Shown here: in pieces, positions 35,073 through 50,400 of the stretch | Layout: the number at the start of each line of letters is the position of its first letter | Position numbering within the stretch: the stretch's first letter is position 1 | NCBI GenBank assembly: GCA_027627225.1 | Contig: JAPFQT010000373.1 | Location: 90,001-154,000 of the forward strand | DNA: 64,000 bases | Reading direction: 5' to 3' | DNA from: Congeria kusceri | Lineage: Eukaryota > Mollusca > Bivalvia > Myida > Dreissenidae | Program-made: the position numbers and the translations under genes | The notes under the pieces: generated by a model | Told to the model about the DNA's origin: nothing | The model's input: the letters and a program-made list of their open reading frames with translations, nothing else | Databases searched by the model: none

Positions 35073-38000
35073 GAAACAGAAAGGTAGAAGCAAGAAACGA
35101 ACACAGTAGGCACTACATTTCGACATAATGCTGGAAATGTGACACTACCAATAATGCAGTATGTAAAAGTGAGGTAGAAGCTATGTGTAGCAGTGACTGA
35201 AATCGAAAAAAGCGCACTTAATAAGGTGAGCTATAAAGACACGATAATGGTATCTTTACCCCGGAGAATTTATGGCTAATTGCAATCAATAAAACTGTAT
35301 CAGTTGTCAAAACATGCCTAGTTCTGCAACTCGCCATAATACTGTAAATAAGACAATGAGAGCACCCGAATGCTGGAAATAAAGCCAGATCAATGTGTGT
35401 ATTTAGAACAAATATAGAACGGTAAATAATGGAAAGTTTTGTTTAAATAATATTGCTCGCATCATAAATATATTTAAGAACACATGTATGATTGGTAATG
35501 CGATTATTACTAACACTCTTTCTTTATTTGACTCTCCCCAATTCTCGGGTGTTGAACTCTAATGCGTTGGCACCATCCTGTTGTCACAGTGAAGAGAATC
35601 GAATCATCTGAGATAAATGGATAATCACTCAAATTTGACTGATTGTATTTATGGCATTTTATATCGCACTCCGCTCAAATGCGTTGATAAAACACACTTG
35701 TATAACAATTAAATCTTTGTTAACATGTAGTTGGACTAAACTATGTAATGTTGATAAAGGTAAACAATTTTAACAATCAATAATAACTAATTTTGTCACA
35801 ATAGTATTGATAGTATAAACATTACATAGTGACACACACGTGTTCATGCTTATTCGATTATTTCTAATAACCAAATGGAAGGGATTTGTAGAGAACAAAT
35901 GTAGGACGTATACGCATTTCGGGAACGTATTACATATACAACAAACATGATCCTTCTTTTCCTTAAGTTATGCACTAATTTAAATTCACACCGTGCTTTG
36001 TTAGTTATTTCTTGGGTGGGGATAATTCCAACAATGACACTGATCATTCACTTAAAACAAACCGAATGCATATACACATTTTTTCCAAAAATAAATGTGC
36101 GCTATTCTTTCAGACCATATGTAAAAGCAAAACACTATTTGAAATATGTGGGTGCCGAATAAGTAAGCAAATTATTTACATTTGTTTGGATATACTTCAA
36201 TATGATATGGGTAAATATTAAATATATAGAGATAATAATTTAAATCAAAGCACATTGTCCTTTTTTATTGAATCAAACATACATAGCATTCTTCATAGAA
36301 ACTACTTAAATTAAAGGTGTAAGGATATTTTTCTAATAGATCAAAACGCATTTAATATATGCTTGGTAAGATACTATGTATTCAGACAATAGGGATTTAA
36401 TCCCCGCTATCCAATTGCGTTATAATATATGGCCAATGCAATAACTGCATTTAAGACATGAAATACATTTACAAACCTGTGCAATTGCCAAGATATTCAT
36501 ACACAGGAAATCCGCCATAAGTACGCATAAGCTGATAAAGACAGAAATCGAATCCATAGTATGAATAAAATGCTTACAATTAAAAACATGATGGAGAGAG
36601 ATCAGAGAGAATAAGACAATCGAATAATCAGCATACATAGTGCGGAATATTATTCTGTCCGTTAGCTGTTTACCACAAATATTAGCATATGGAAATAAAA
36701 TTATTTGTGAAAATAAATAAAATAACATTTGTATTTGCCTCACATGCATGCACAATCATCTCAACATACTTCCAACAGAAATAAACGCATGTAACTTAAT
36801 GCTTGAAATGCAACCAGATATAATACCTTTATTATTTAATAAAGAATACCTTTATGCTTCAGAAAATATCATATATTTAATCAAATAGAAAACGTCATTA
36901 CGCATGTAAAAAACACTGACTGTTGACAAATATGCGCTGTTTTAGTTACAAATATATCACTCATATTTGTAAACCGCCTTGAAATATGCAATTGCCAATA
37001 TAAAACAGGCAAGTGAGACCCAAACTTGCTTAATAACATATAGAACAAGAACAGATGTAGGTCATAAAACGCACTGTAGACCCTAAATTATGCATTTCAA
37101 TTTTCAATTTTTATTTCTACAAGCTGTAAGCGAACACTATGCACGCTAATCGACATATTTCTTAAAATATGGTACACTCAACAGTACAGTATCAACTAGA
37201 TGTGTCACAGACACGGATGCCCCCACCACATATGTTTGGAAACAGACAAAGGACTTGTCGCCAACACTAATTCTAGCGACAAAAAGTATTTTTTTAATAA
37301 TTATTTTATAGTAGAAAAATGACAAAGGGTAATACTTCTACAGAAATTGGTCGCAGCTGAAATTTCTTCCTTTGCGATAGCCTAGACATTAATGTCCTTC
37401 AGTTTTGACAGTTTGAACGCCATCCGCCAAGCATTTCAAGAGAGGCTGAGTCCACAAAATAACGATAAGTATATATTCTATGGTGGAAAAGTGGAAAAGT
37501 GCCATAATTCTGCCAACATTAGTCGCTGCCGAAATGCCTTCATGTATGATAACCCACACACTAAGGCCCTTTTGTTGTAAAAGTTTGAACAAAGTTTATC
37601 AAACTGTTAAAGAGAAGTTCATGTCTATATTCTATAGTAGAAAAATGGCCAAAGGCCATATATCTTCCAAAATTTATTCCTTTTAGATCATCTACACATA
37701 CTGGTTCCTCAGCTTTAAACATTGAAACAAAATCAGCATAGCTCTTCAAAAAGTGTTGAGTCCAAAAAATTTCAAGAAGAATTATAGTAGTAAAAATGAA
37801 AAATAGCAATAAACCTGCCAAAATTGGACGCAGCCTAAATTTCGTCTTTTACGATCACCTACACATTAAGGTTCTCCAGCTGTGAACGTTTCAGTTAAAT
37901 CCGCCCAGCTCTGTAAGAGGAGTTCATATTTTGTATATTCTGTAGTGGAAATAATGACAAAGGGCCATAATTCTACCAAATGTAGTCTCAGCAAACATTC

Positions 38001-38098
38001 CATCTCTCACGATCACCCACACACTAAGGTTCTAAAGATGTGAAAGTTCGAGCGAAATCCGCCAGCAGTAAAAGAGGAGTTGAATCCATACAATTTCA
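34996..38098 (+). repeat. Array unit U6 (3103 bp)
   Basis: A short unit with the junction at about 35872/35873. The first part belongs to the 3232-bp duplicated block, ending near 36.90 kb. From about 35.97 kb it also belongs to the block repeated at offset 9296 in U9. Confidence 0.9.
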
Positions 38099-38175
38099 GG
38101 ACGTGCGTACGTACGTTCGTACGACCCGACGGACCGCTAAGAACAATGTCTAATGCCTCCCAATGTGTGGGGACA
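37195..38175 (-). mobile_element. Helentron/pearl-like element in U6
   Basis: It runs from CTAG at 37195 to GTGTGGGGACA near 38175. Its counterpart at offset 9296 lies in U9. Confidence 0.55.
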
Positions 38176-41100
38176 GAAACAGAAATGTAGAAGCAAGAAA
38201 CGAACACAGTAGGCACTACATTTCGACATAATGCTGGAAATGTGACACTACCAATAATGCAGTATCAAAAAGTGAGGTAGAAGCTATATGTAGCAGTGAC
38301 TGAAATCGAAAAAAGCGCACTTAATAAGGTGAGCGATAAAGACACGATAATGGTATCTTTACCTCGGAGAATTTATGGCTAATTGCAATCAATAAAACTG
38401 TATCAGTTGTCAAAACATGCCTAGTTCTGCAACTCGCCATAATACTGTAAATAAGACAATGAGAGCACCCGAATGCTGGAAATAAAGCCAGATCAATGTG
38501 TTTATGGAGAACAAATATAGAACGGTAAATAATGGAAAGTTTTGTTTAAATAATATTGCTCACATCATAAATATATTTAAGAACACATGTATGATTGGTA
38601 ATGCGATTATTACTAATACTCTTTCTTTATTTGACTCTCCCCAATTCTCGGGTGTTGAACTCTAGTGCGTTGGCACCATCCTGTTGTCACAGTTTAGAGA
38701 ATCGAATCATCTGAGATAAATGGATAATCACTCAAATTTGACTGACTGTATTTATGGCATTTTATATCGCACTCCTCTCAAATGCGTTGATAAAACACAC
38801 TTGCATAACCAATTAAATCTTTGTTAACCTGTCGTTGGACTAAACTATGTAATGTTGATAAAGGTAAATAATTTTAACAATCAATAATAACTAATTTTGT
38901 CACAATAGTATTGATAGTATAAACATTACATAGCGACACAGACGTTTTCATGCTTATTCGATTATTACTAATAACCAAATGGAATGTATTTGTAGAGAAC
39001 AAATGTATGACGTATACGCATTTCGGGAACGTATTACATATACAACAAACATGATCCTTCTTTTCCTTAAGTTATGCACTAATTTAAATTCACACCGTGC
39101 TTTGTTAGTTATTTCTTGGGTGGGGATAATTCCAAGAATGACACTGATCATTCACTTAAAACAAACCGAATGCACATACACATTTTTCCAAAAATAAATG
39201 TGCGCTATTCTTTCAGACCATATGTAAAAGCAAAACACTATTTAAAATATGTGGGTGCCGAATAATTAAGCAAATCATTTACATTTGTTTGGATATACTT
39301 CAATATGATATGGGTAAGTATTAAATATATAGAGATAGTACTTTAAATCAAAGTACATTGTCATTTTTTATTGAAACAAACATACATAGCATTCTTCATA
39401 GAAACTACTTAAATTAAAGATGTTAGGATATTTTTCTAATAGATCAAAACGCATTTAATATATGCTTGGTAAGATACTATGTATTCAGACAATAGGGATT
39501 TAATCCCCGCTATCCAATTGCGTGTTAATATATGGCCAATGCAATAACTGCATTTAAGACATGAAATACATTTACAAACCTGTGCAATTGCCAATATATG
39601 CATACACACGAAATCCGCCATAAGTACGCATAGGCTGATAAAGATAGAATTCGAATCCATAGTATGAATAAAAAGGTTACAATTAAAAACATGATGGAGA
39701 GAAATCAGAGAGAATAAGACAATCGAATAATCAGCATACATAGTGCGGAATATAATTCTGTCCGTTAGCCGTTTACCACAAATATTAGCATATGGAATTA
39801 AAATTATTTGTGAAAATAAATAAAATAACATTTGTATTTGCCTCACATGCATGCACAAGCATCTCACATACTTCCAAAAGAAATAAACGCATGTAACTTA
39901 ATGCTTGAAATGCAACCAGATTTAATACCTATATAATTTAATAAAGAATACCTTTATGCTTCAGAAAATATCATATATTTAATCAAATAGAAAACGTCAT
40001 TACGCATGTAAAAAAAACTGAGAAATATGCGCTCTTTTAGTTACAAATATTTCACTCATATTTGTAAACCGCCTTGAAATATGCAATTGCCAATATAAAA
40101 CAGGCAAGTGAGACCCAAACTTGCTTAATAACATATAGAACAACAACAGATGTAGGTCATAAAACGCACTGTAGACCCTAAATTATGTATTTCAATTTTT
40201 AATTTTTATTTCTACAAGCTGTAAGCGAACACTCAGCACGCTAATCGACATATTTCTTAAAATATGGTACACTCAACAGTACAGTATCAACTAGATGTGT
40301 CACAGACACGGATGCCCCCACCACATATGTTTGGAAACAGACAAAGGACTTGTCGACAACACTAATTCTAGCCACAAAAAGTATTTTTTTATAATTATTT
40401 TATAGTAGAAAAATGACAAAGGGTAATACTTCTATAGGAATTGGTCGCAGCTGACATTTCTTCCTTTGCGATCGCCTAGACATTAATGTCCTTCAGTTTT
40501 GACAGTTTGAACGCCATCCGCCAAGCATTTCAAGATAGGCTGAGTCCACAAAATATCGATAAGTATATATTCAATGGGAAAAAGTGGAAAAGGGCCATAA
40601 TTCTGCCAACATTAGTCGCTGCCGAAATGCCTTCATGTATGATAACCCACACACTAAGGCCCTTTTGTTGTAAAAGTTTGAACAAAGTTTATCAAACTGT
40701 TAAAGAGAAGTTCATGTCTATATTCTATAGTAGAAAAATGGCCAAAGGCCACATATCTTCCAAAATTCATTCCTTTTAGATCATCTACACATACTGGTTC
40801 CTCAGATTTAAACATTGAAGCAAAATCAGCCTAGCACTTCGAAAAGTGTTGAGTCCAAAACATTTGAAGAAGTACTATAGTAGTAAAAATGAAAAATAGC
40901 AATAAACCTGCCAAAATTGGACGCAGCCTAAATTTCGTCTTTTACGATCACCTACACATTAAGGTTCTCCAGCTGTGAACGTTTCAGTTAAATCCGCCCA
41001 GCTCTGTAAGAGGAGTTCATATTTTGAATATTCTATAGTGGAAATAATGACAAAGGGCCATAATTCTACCAAATGTAGTCTCAGCAAACATTCCATCTCT

Positions 41101-41191
41101 CACGATCACCCACACACTAAGGTTCTAAAGATGTGAAAGTTTGAGCGAAATCCGCTTGCAGTAAAAGAGGAGTTGAATCCATACAATTTCA
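38099..41191 (+). repeat. Array unit U7 (3093 bp)
   Basis: A short unit with the junction at about 38976/38977. It is almost entirely contained in the 9296-offset duplication, and its partner is U10. Confidence 0.9.
39436..39867 (-). other. Longest version of the recurrent Cys-rich frame (143 aa)
   Basis: This frame reads past the usual CIGHIL end because TATAATATATGG is changed to TTAATATATGG, which shifts the stop, and continues through SLLSEYIVSYQAYI. It is duplicated at 48732-49163. It has hydrophobic segments and a cysteine cluster near residues 95-110, with no family recognised. The read-through tail resembles a tail seen in the diverged frame at 60559-60831. Confidence 0.2.
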
Positions 41192-41268
41192 GGACGTGCG
41201 TACGTACGTTCGTACGACCCGACGGACCGCTAAGAACAATGTCTAATGCCTCCCAATGTGTGGGGACA
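40291..41268 (-). mobile_element. Helentron/pearl-like element in U7
   Basis: It runs from CTAG at 40291 to GTGTGGGGACA near 41268. The right part is repeated at offset 3098 (U8) and the left part at offset 9296 (U10). Confidence 0.55.
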
Positions 41269-44200
41269 AAAACAGAAATGTAGAAGCAAGAAACGAACAC
41301 AGTAGGCACTACATTTCGACATAATGCTGGAAATGTGACACTACCAATAATGCAGTATCAAAAAGTGAGGTAGAAGCTATATGTTGCAGTGACTGAAATC
41401 GAAAAATGTGCACTTAATAAGGTGAGCTATAAAGACACGATAATGGTATCTTTACCACGGATAATTTATGGCTAATTGCAGTCAATAAAACTGTATCAGT
41501 TGTCAAAACATGCATAGTTCTGCAACTCGCCATAATACTGTAAATAAGACAATGAGAGCACCCGAATGCTGGAAATAAAGCCAGATCAATGTGTTTATGG
41601 AGAACAAATATAGAACGGTAAATAATGGAAAGTTTTGTTTAAATAATATTGCTCGCAATTTAAATATGTTTAAGAACACATGTATGATTGGTAATGCGAT
41701 TATTACTAACACTCTTTCTTTATTTGGCGCTCCCCAATTCTCGGGTGTTGAACTCTAGTGCGTTGGCACCATCCTGTTGTCACAGTTTAGAGAATCGAAT
41801 CATCTGAGATAAATGGATAATCACTCAAATTTGACTGACTGTATTTATGGCATTTTATATCGCACTCCTCTCAAATGCGTTGATAAAACACACTTGTATA
41901 ACAATTAAATCTTTGTTAACCTGTAGTTGGACTGAACTATGTAATGTTGATAAAGGTAAATAATTTTAACAATCAATAATAAAACTAATTTTGTCACAAT
42001 AGTATTGATAGTGTAAACATTACATAGTGACACACACGTTTTCATGCTTATTCGATTATTACTAATAACCAAATGGAATCTATTTGAAGAGAACATATGT
42101 AGGACGTATACGCATTTCGGGAACGTATTACATATACAACAAACATGATCCTTCTTTTCCTTCAGTTATGCACTAATTTAAATTCACACCGTGCTTTGTT
42201 AGTTATTTCTTGGGTGGGGATAATTCCAACAATGACACTGATCATTCACTTAAAACAAACCGAATGCATATACACATTTTTTTCCAAACATAAATGTGCG
42301 CTATTCTTTCAGACCATATGAAAAAGCAAAACACTATTTAAAATATGTGGGTGCCGAATAAGTAAGCAAATTATTTACATTTGTTTGGATATACTTCAAT
42401 ATGATATGGGTAAGTATTAAATATATAGAGATAGTACTTTAAATCAAAGTACATTGTCCTTTTTTATTGAAACAAACATACATAGCATTCTTCATAGAAA
42501 CTACTTAAATTAAAGATGTAAGGATATTTTTCTAATAGATCAAAACGCATTTAATATATGCTTGGTAAGATACTATGTATTCAGACAATAGGGATTTAAT
42601 CCCCGCTATCCAATTGCGTTATAATATATGGCCAATGCAATAACTGCATTTAAGACATGAAATACATTTACAAACCTGTGCAATTGCCAAGATATTCATA
42701 TACACGAAATTCGCCATAATTTCGCATAAGCTGATAAAGATAGAAATCGAATCCATAGTATGAATAACAAGCTTACAATTAAAAACATGATGGAGAGAAA
42801 TCACAGAGAATAAGACAATCGAATAGTCAGCATACATAATGCGGAATATTATTCTGTCATTAGCCGTTTACCACAAATATTAGCATATGGAATTAAAATT
42901 ATTTGTGAAAATAAATAAAATAACATTTGTATTTGCCTCACATGCATGCACAAGCATCTCAACATACTTCCAAAAGAAATAAACGCATGTAACTTAATGC
43001 TTGAAATGCAACCAGATTTAATACCTTTATAATTTAATAAAGAATACCTTTATGCTTCAGAAAATATCATATATTTAATCAAATAGAAAACGTCATTACG
43101 CATGTAAAAAAAAACTGAGAAATATGCGCTCTTTTAGTTACAAATATATCACTCATATTTGTACACCGCCTTGAAATATGCAATTGCCAATATAAAACAG
43201 GCAAGTGAGGCCCAAACATACTTAATAACATATAGAACAAGAACAGATGTAGGTCATAAAACGCACTGTAGACCCTAAATTATGCATTTCAATTTTTAAT
43301 TTTTATTTCAACAAGCTGTAAGCGAACACTAAGCATGCTAATCGACATATTTCTTAAAATATGGTACACTCAACAGTACAGTATCAACTAGATGTTTCAC
43401 AGACACGGATGCCCCCACCACATATGTTTGGAAACAGACAAAGGACTTGTCGCCAACACTAATTCTAGCGACAAAAAGTATTTTTTTAATAATTATTTTG
43501 TAGTAGAAAAATGACAAAGGGTAATACTTCTACAGAAATTGGTCGCAGCTGAAATTCTTAATTTGTGATCGCCTAGACATTAATGTCCTTCAGTTTTGAC
43601 AGTTTGAACGCCATCCGCCAAGCATTTCAAGAGAGGCTGAGTCCACAAAATATCGATAAGTATATATTCTATGGTGGAAAAGTGGAAAAGGGCCATAATT
43701 CTGCCAACATTAGTCGCTGCCGAAATGCCTTCATGTATGATAACCCACACACTAAGGCCCTTTTGTTGTAAAAGTTTGAACAAAGTTTATCAAACTGTTA
43801 AAGAGAAGTTCATGTCTATATTCTATAGTAGCAAAATGGCCAAAGGCCACATATCTTCCAAAATTCATTCCTTTTAGATCATCTACACATACTGGTTCCT
43901 CAGATTTAAACATTGAAGCAAAATCAGCCTAGCACTTCGAAAAGTGTTGAGTCCAAAACATTTGAAGAAGTACTATAGTAGTAAAAATGAAAAATAGCAA
44001 TAAACCTGCCAAAATTGGACGCAGCCTAAATTTCGTCTTTTACGATCACCTACACATTAAGGTTCTCCAGCTGTGAACGTTTCAGTTAAATCCGCCCAGC
44101 TCTGTAAGAGGAGTTCATATTTTGAATATTCTATAGTGGAAATAATGACAAAGGGCCATAATTCTACCAAATGTAGTCTCAGCAAACATTCCATCTCTCA

Positions 44201-44289
44201 CGATCACCCACACACTAAGGTTCTAAAGATGTGAAAGTTTGAGCGAAATCCGCTTGCAGTAAAAGAGGAGTTGAATCCATACAATTTCA
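41192..44289 (+). repeat. Array unit U8 (3098 bp)
   Basis: A short unit with the junction at about 42070/42071. The first half repeats in U9 at offset 3098. The second half (about 42.2-43.7 kb) is closest to U12 at an offset near 12180. Confidence 0.9.
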
Positions 44290-44366
44290 GGACGTGCGTA
44301 CGTACGTTCGTACGACCCGACGGACCGCTAAGAACAATGTCTAATGCCTCCCAATGTGTGGGGACA
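43388..44366 (-). mobile_element. Helentron/pearl-like element in U8
   Basis: It runs from CTAG at 43388 to GTGTGGGGACA near 44366. The terminus reads ATGTTTCACAGACAC, one change that weakens the hairpin, shared with U12. Confidence 0.55.
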
Positions 44367-47300
44367 AAAACAGAAATGTAGAAGCAAGAAACGAACACAG
44401 TAGGCACTACATTTCGACATAATGCTGGAAATGTGACACTACCAATAATGCAGTATCAAAAAGTGAGGTAGAAGCTATATGTTGCAGTGACTGAAATCGA
44501 AAAATGTGCACTTAATAAGGTGAGCTATAAAGACACGATAATGGTATCTTTACCACGGATAATTTATGGCTAATTGCAGTCAATAAAACTGTATCAGTTG
44601 TCAAAACATGCATAGTTCTGCAACTCGCCATAATACTGTAAATAAGACAATGAGAGCACCCGAATGCTGGAAATAAAGCCAGATCAATGTGTTTATGGAG
44701 AACAAATATAGAACGGTAAATAATGGAAAGTTTTGTTTAAATAATATTGCTCGCAATTTAAATATGTTTAAGAACACATGTATGATTGGTAATGCGATTA
44801 TTACTAACACTCTTTCTTTATTTGGCGCTCCCCAATTCTCGGGTGTTGAACTCTAGTGCGTTGGCACCATCCTGTTGTCACAGTTTAGAGAATCGAATCA
44901 TCTGAGATAAATGGATAATCACTCAAATTTGACTGACTGTATTTATGGCATTTTATATCGCACTCCTCTCAAATGCGTTGATAAAACACACTTGTATAAC
45001 AATTAAATCTTTGTTAACCTGTAGTTGGACTGAACTATGTAATGTTGATAAAGGTAAATAATTTTAACAATCAATAATAAAACTAATTTTGTCACAATAG
45101 TATTGATAGTGTAAACATTACATAGTGACACACACGTTTTCATGCTTATTCGATTATTACTAATAACCAAATGGAATCTATTTGAAGAGAACATATGTAG
45201 GACGTATACGCATTTCGGGAACGTATTACATATACAACAAACATGATCCTTCTTTTCCTTCAGTTATGCACTAATTTAAATTCACACCGTGCTTTGTTAG
45301 TTATTTCTTGGGTGGGGATAATTCCAACAATGACACTGATCATTCACTTAAAACAAACCGAATGCATATACACATTTTTTCCAAAAATAAATGTGCGCTA
45401 TTCTTTCAGACCATATGTAAAAGCAAAACACTATTTGAAATATGTGGGTGCCGAATAAGTAAGCAAATTATTTACATTTGTTTGGATATACTTCAATATG
45501 ATATGGGTAAATATTAAATATATAGAGATAATAATTTAAATCAAAGTACATTGTCCTTTTTTATTGAATCAAACATACATAGCATTCTTCATAGAAACTA
45601 CTTAAATTAAAGGTGTAAGGATATTTTTCTAATAGATCAAAACGCATTTAATATATGCTTGGTAAGATACTATGTATTCAGACAATAGGGATTTAATCCC
45701 CGCTATCCAATTGCGTTATAATATATGGCCAATGCAATAACTGCATTTAAGACATGAAATACATTTACAAACCTGTGCAATTGCCAAGATATTCATACAC
45801 AGGAAATCCGCCATAAGTACGCATAAGCTGATAAAGACAGAAATCGAATCCATAGTATGAATAAAATGCTTACAATTAAAAACATGATGGAGAGAGATCA
45901 GAGAGAATAAGACAATCGAATAATCAGCATACATAGTGCGGAATATTATTCTGTCCGTTAGCTGTTTACCACAAATATTAGCATATGGAAATAAAATTAT
46001 TTGTGAAAATAAATAAAATAACATTTGTATTTGCCTCACATGCATGCACAATCATCTCAACATACTTCCAACAGAAATAAACGCATGTAACTTAATGCTT
46101 GAAATGCAACCAGATATAATACCTTTATTATTTAATAAAGAATACCTTTATGCTTCAGAAAATATCATATATTTAATCAAATAGAAAACGTCATTACGCA
46201 TGTAAAAAACACTGACTGTTGACAAATATGCGCTGTTTTAGTTACAAATATATCACTCATATTTGTAAACCGCCTTGAAATATGCAATTGCCAATATAAA
46301 ACAGGCAAGTGAGACCCAAACTTGCTTAATAACATATAGAACAAGAACAGATGTAGGTCATAAAACGCACTGTAGACCCTAAATTATGCATTTCAATTTT
46401 CAATTTTTATTTCTACAAGCTGTAAGCGAACACTATGCACGCTAATCGACATATTTCTTAAAATATGGTACACTCAACAGTACAGTATCAACTAGATGTG
46501 TCACAGACACGGATGCCCCCACCACATATGTTTGGAAACAGACAAAGGACTTGTCGCCAACACTAATTCTAGCGACAAAAAGTATTTTTTTAATAATTAT
46601 TTTATAGTAGAAAAATGACAAAGGGTAATACTTCTACAGAAATTGGTCGCAGCTGAAATTTCTTCCTTTGCGATAGCCTAGACATTAATGTCCTTCAGTT
46701 TTGACAGTTTGAACGCCATCCGCCAAGCATTTCAAGAGAGGCTGAGTCCACAAAATAACGATAAGTATATATTCTATGGTGGAAAAGTGGAAAAGTGCCA
46801 TAATTCTGCCAACATTAGTCGCTGCCGAAATGCCTTCATGTATGATAACCCACACACTAAGGCCCTTTTGTTGTAAAAGTTTGAACAAAGTTTATCAAAC
46901 TGTTAAAGAGAAGTTCATGTCTATATTCTATAGTAGAAAAATGGCCAAAGGCCATATATCTTCCAAAATTTATTCCTTTTAGATCATCTACACATACTGG
47001 TTCCTCAGCTTTAAACATTGAAACAAAATCAGCATAGCTCTTCAAAAAGTGTTGAGTCCAAAAAATTTCAAGAAGAATTATAGTAGTAAAAATGAAAAAT
47101 AGCAATAAACCTGCCAAAATTGGACGCAGCCTAAATTTCGTCTTTTACGATCACCTACACATTAAGGTTCTCCAGCTGTGAACGTTTCAGTTAAATCCGC
47201 CCAGCTCTGTAAGAGGAGTTCATATTTTGTATATTCTGTAGTGGAAATAATGACAAAGGGCCATAATTCTACCAAATGTAGTCTCAGCAAACATTCCATC

Positions 47301-47394
47301 TCTCACGATCACCCACACACTAAGGTTCTAAAGATGTGAAAGTTCGAGCGAAATCCGCCAGCAGTAAAAGAGGAGTTGAATCCATACAATTTCA
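44290..47394 (+). repeat. Array unit U9 (3105 bp)
   Basis: A mosaic unit. Up to about 45.26 kb it matches U8 (offset 3098). Between about 45262 and 45385 it switches to match U6 (offset 9296). Junction at about 45168/45169. Confidence 0.9.
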
Positions 47395-47471
47395 GGACGT
47401 GCGTACGTACGTTCGTACGACCCGACGGACCGCTAAGAACAATGTCTAATGCCTCCCAATGTGTGGGGACA
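46492..47471 (-). mobile_element. Helentron/pearl-like element in U9
   Basis: It runs from CTAG at 46492 to GTGTGGGGACA near 47471 and is the 9296-offset twin of the U6 copy. Confidence 0.55.
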
Positions 47472-50400
47472 GAAACAGAAATGTAGAAGCAAGAAACGAA
47501 CACAGTAGGCACTACATTTCGACATAATGCTGGAAATGTGACACTACCAATAATGCAGTATCAAAAAGTGAGGTAGAAGCTATATGTAGCAGTGACTGAA
47601 ATCGAAAAAAGCGCACTTAATAAGGTGAGCGATAAAGACACGATAATGGTATCTTTACCTCGGAGAATTTATGGCTAATTGCAATCAATAAAACTGTATC
47701 AGTTGTCAAAACATGCCTAGTTCTGCAACTCGCCATAATACTGTAAATAAGACAATGAGAGCACCCGAATGCTGGAAATAAAGCCAGATCAATGTGTTTA
47801 TGGAGAACAAATATAGAACGGTAAATAATGGAAAGTTTTGTTTAAATAATATTGCTCACATCATAAATATATTTAAGAACACATGTATGATTGGTAATGC
47901 GATTATTACTAATACTCTTTCTTTATTTGACTCTCCCCAATTCTCGGGTGTTGAACTCTAGTGCGTTGGCACCATCCTGTTGTCACAGTTTAGAGAATCG
48001 AATCATCTGAGATAAATGGATAATCACTCAAATTTGACTGACTGTATTTATGGCATTTTATATCGCACTCCTCTCAAATGCGTTGATAAAACACACTTGC
48101 ATAACCAATTAAATCTTTGTTAACCTGTCGTTGGACTAAACTATGTAATGTTGATAAAGGTAAATAATTTTAACAATCAATAATAACTAATTTTGTCACA
48201 ATAGTATTGATAGTATAAACATTACATAGCGACACAGACGTTTTCATGCTTATTCGATTATTACTAATAACCAACTGGAATGTATTTGTAGAGAACAAAT
48301 GTATGACGTATACGCATTTCGGGAACGTATTACATATACAACAAACATGATCCTTCTTTTCCTTAAGTTATGCACTAATTTAAATTCACACCGTGCTTTG
48401 TTAGTTATTTCTTGGGTGGGGATAATTCCAAGAATGACACTGATCATTCACTTAAAACAAACCGAATGCACATACACATTTTTCCAAAAATAAATGTGCG
48501 CTATTCTTTCAGACCATATGTAAAAGCAAAACACTATTTAAAATATGTGGGTGCCGAATAATTAAGCAAATCATTTACATTTGTTTGGATATACTTCAAT
48601 ATGATATGGGTAAGTATTAAATATATAGAGATAGTACTTTAAATCAAAGTACATTGTCCTTTTTTATTGAAACAAACATACATAGCATTCTTCATAGAAA
48701 CTACTTAAATTAAAGATGTTAGGATATTTTTCTAATAGATCAAAACGCATTTAATATATGCTTGGTAAGATACTATGTATTCAGACAATAGGGATTTAAT
48801 CCCCGCTATCCAATTGCGTGTTAATATATGGCCAATGCAATAACTGCATTTAAGACATGAAATACATTTACAAACCTGTGCAATTGCCAATATATGCATA
48901 CACACGAAATCCGCCATAAGTACGCATAGGCTGATAAAGATAGAATTCGAATCCATAGTATGAATAAAAAGGTTACAATTAAAAACATGATGGAGAGAAA
49001 TCAGAGAGAATAAGACAATCGAATAATCAGCATACATAGTGCGGAATATAATTCTGTCCGTTAGCCGTTTACCACAAATATTAGCATATGGAATTAAAAT
49101 TATTTGTGAAAATACATAAAATAACATTTGTATTTGCCTCACATGCATGCACAAGCATCTCACATACTTCCAAAAGAAATAAACGCATGTAACTTAATGC
49201 TTGAAATGCAACCAGATTTAATACCTATATAATTTAATAAAGAATACCTTTATGCTTCAGAAAATATCATATATTTAATCAAATAGAAAACGTCATTACG
49301 CATGTAAAAAAAACTGACAAATATGCGCTCTTTTAGTTACAAATATTTCACTCATATTTGTAAACCGCCTTGAAATATGCAATTGCCAATATAAAACAGG
49401 CAAGTGAGACCCAAACTTGCTTAATAACATATAGAACAACAACAGATGTAGGTCATAAAACGCACTGTAGACCCTAAATTATGTATTTCAATTTTTAATT
49501 TTTATTTCTACAAGCTGTAAGCGAACACTCAGCACGCTAATCGACATATTTCTTAAAATATGGTACACTCAACAGTACAGTATCAACTAGATGTGTCACA
49601 GACACGGATGCCCCCACCACATATGTTTGGAAACAGACAAAGGACTTGTCGACAACACTAATTCTAGCCACAAAAAGTATTTTTTTATAATTATTTTATA
49701 GTAGAAAAATGACAAAGGGTAATACTTCTATAGGAATTGGTCGCAGCTGACATTTCTTCCTTTGCGATCGCCTAGACATTAATGTCCTTCAGTTTTGACA
49801 GTTTGAACGCCATCCGCCAAGCATTTCAAGATAGGCTGAGTCCACAAAATATCGATAAGTATATATTCAATGGGAAAAAGTGGAAAAGGGCCATAATTCT
49901 GCCAACATTAGTCGCTGCCGAAATGCCTTCATGTATGATAACCCACACACTAAGGCCCTTTTGTTGTAAAAGTTTGAACAAAGTTTATCAAACTGTTAAA
50001 GAGAAGTTCATGTCTATATTCTATAGTAGAAAAATGGCCAAAGGCCACATATCTTCCAAAATTCATTCCTTTTAGATCATCTACACATACTGGTTCCTCA
50101 GATTTAAACATTGAAGCAAAATCAGCCTAGCACTTCGAAAAGTGTTGAGTCCAAAACATTTGAAGAAGTACTATAGTAGTAAAAATGAAAAATAGCAATA
50201 AACCTGCCAAAATTGGACGCAGCCTAAATTTCGTCTTTTACGATCACCTACACATTAAGGTTCTCCAGCTGTGAACGTTTCAGTTAAATCCGCCCAGCTC
50301 TGTAAGAGGAGTTCATATTTTGAATATTCTATAGTGAAAATAATGACAAAGGGCCATAATTCTACCAAATGTAGTCTCAGCAAACATTCCATCTCTCACG

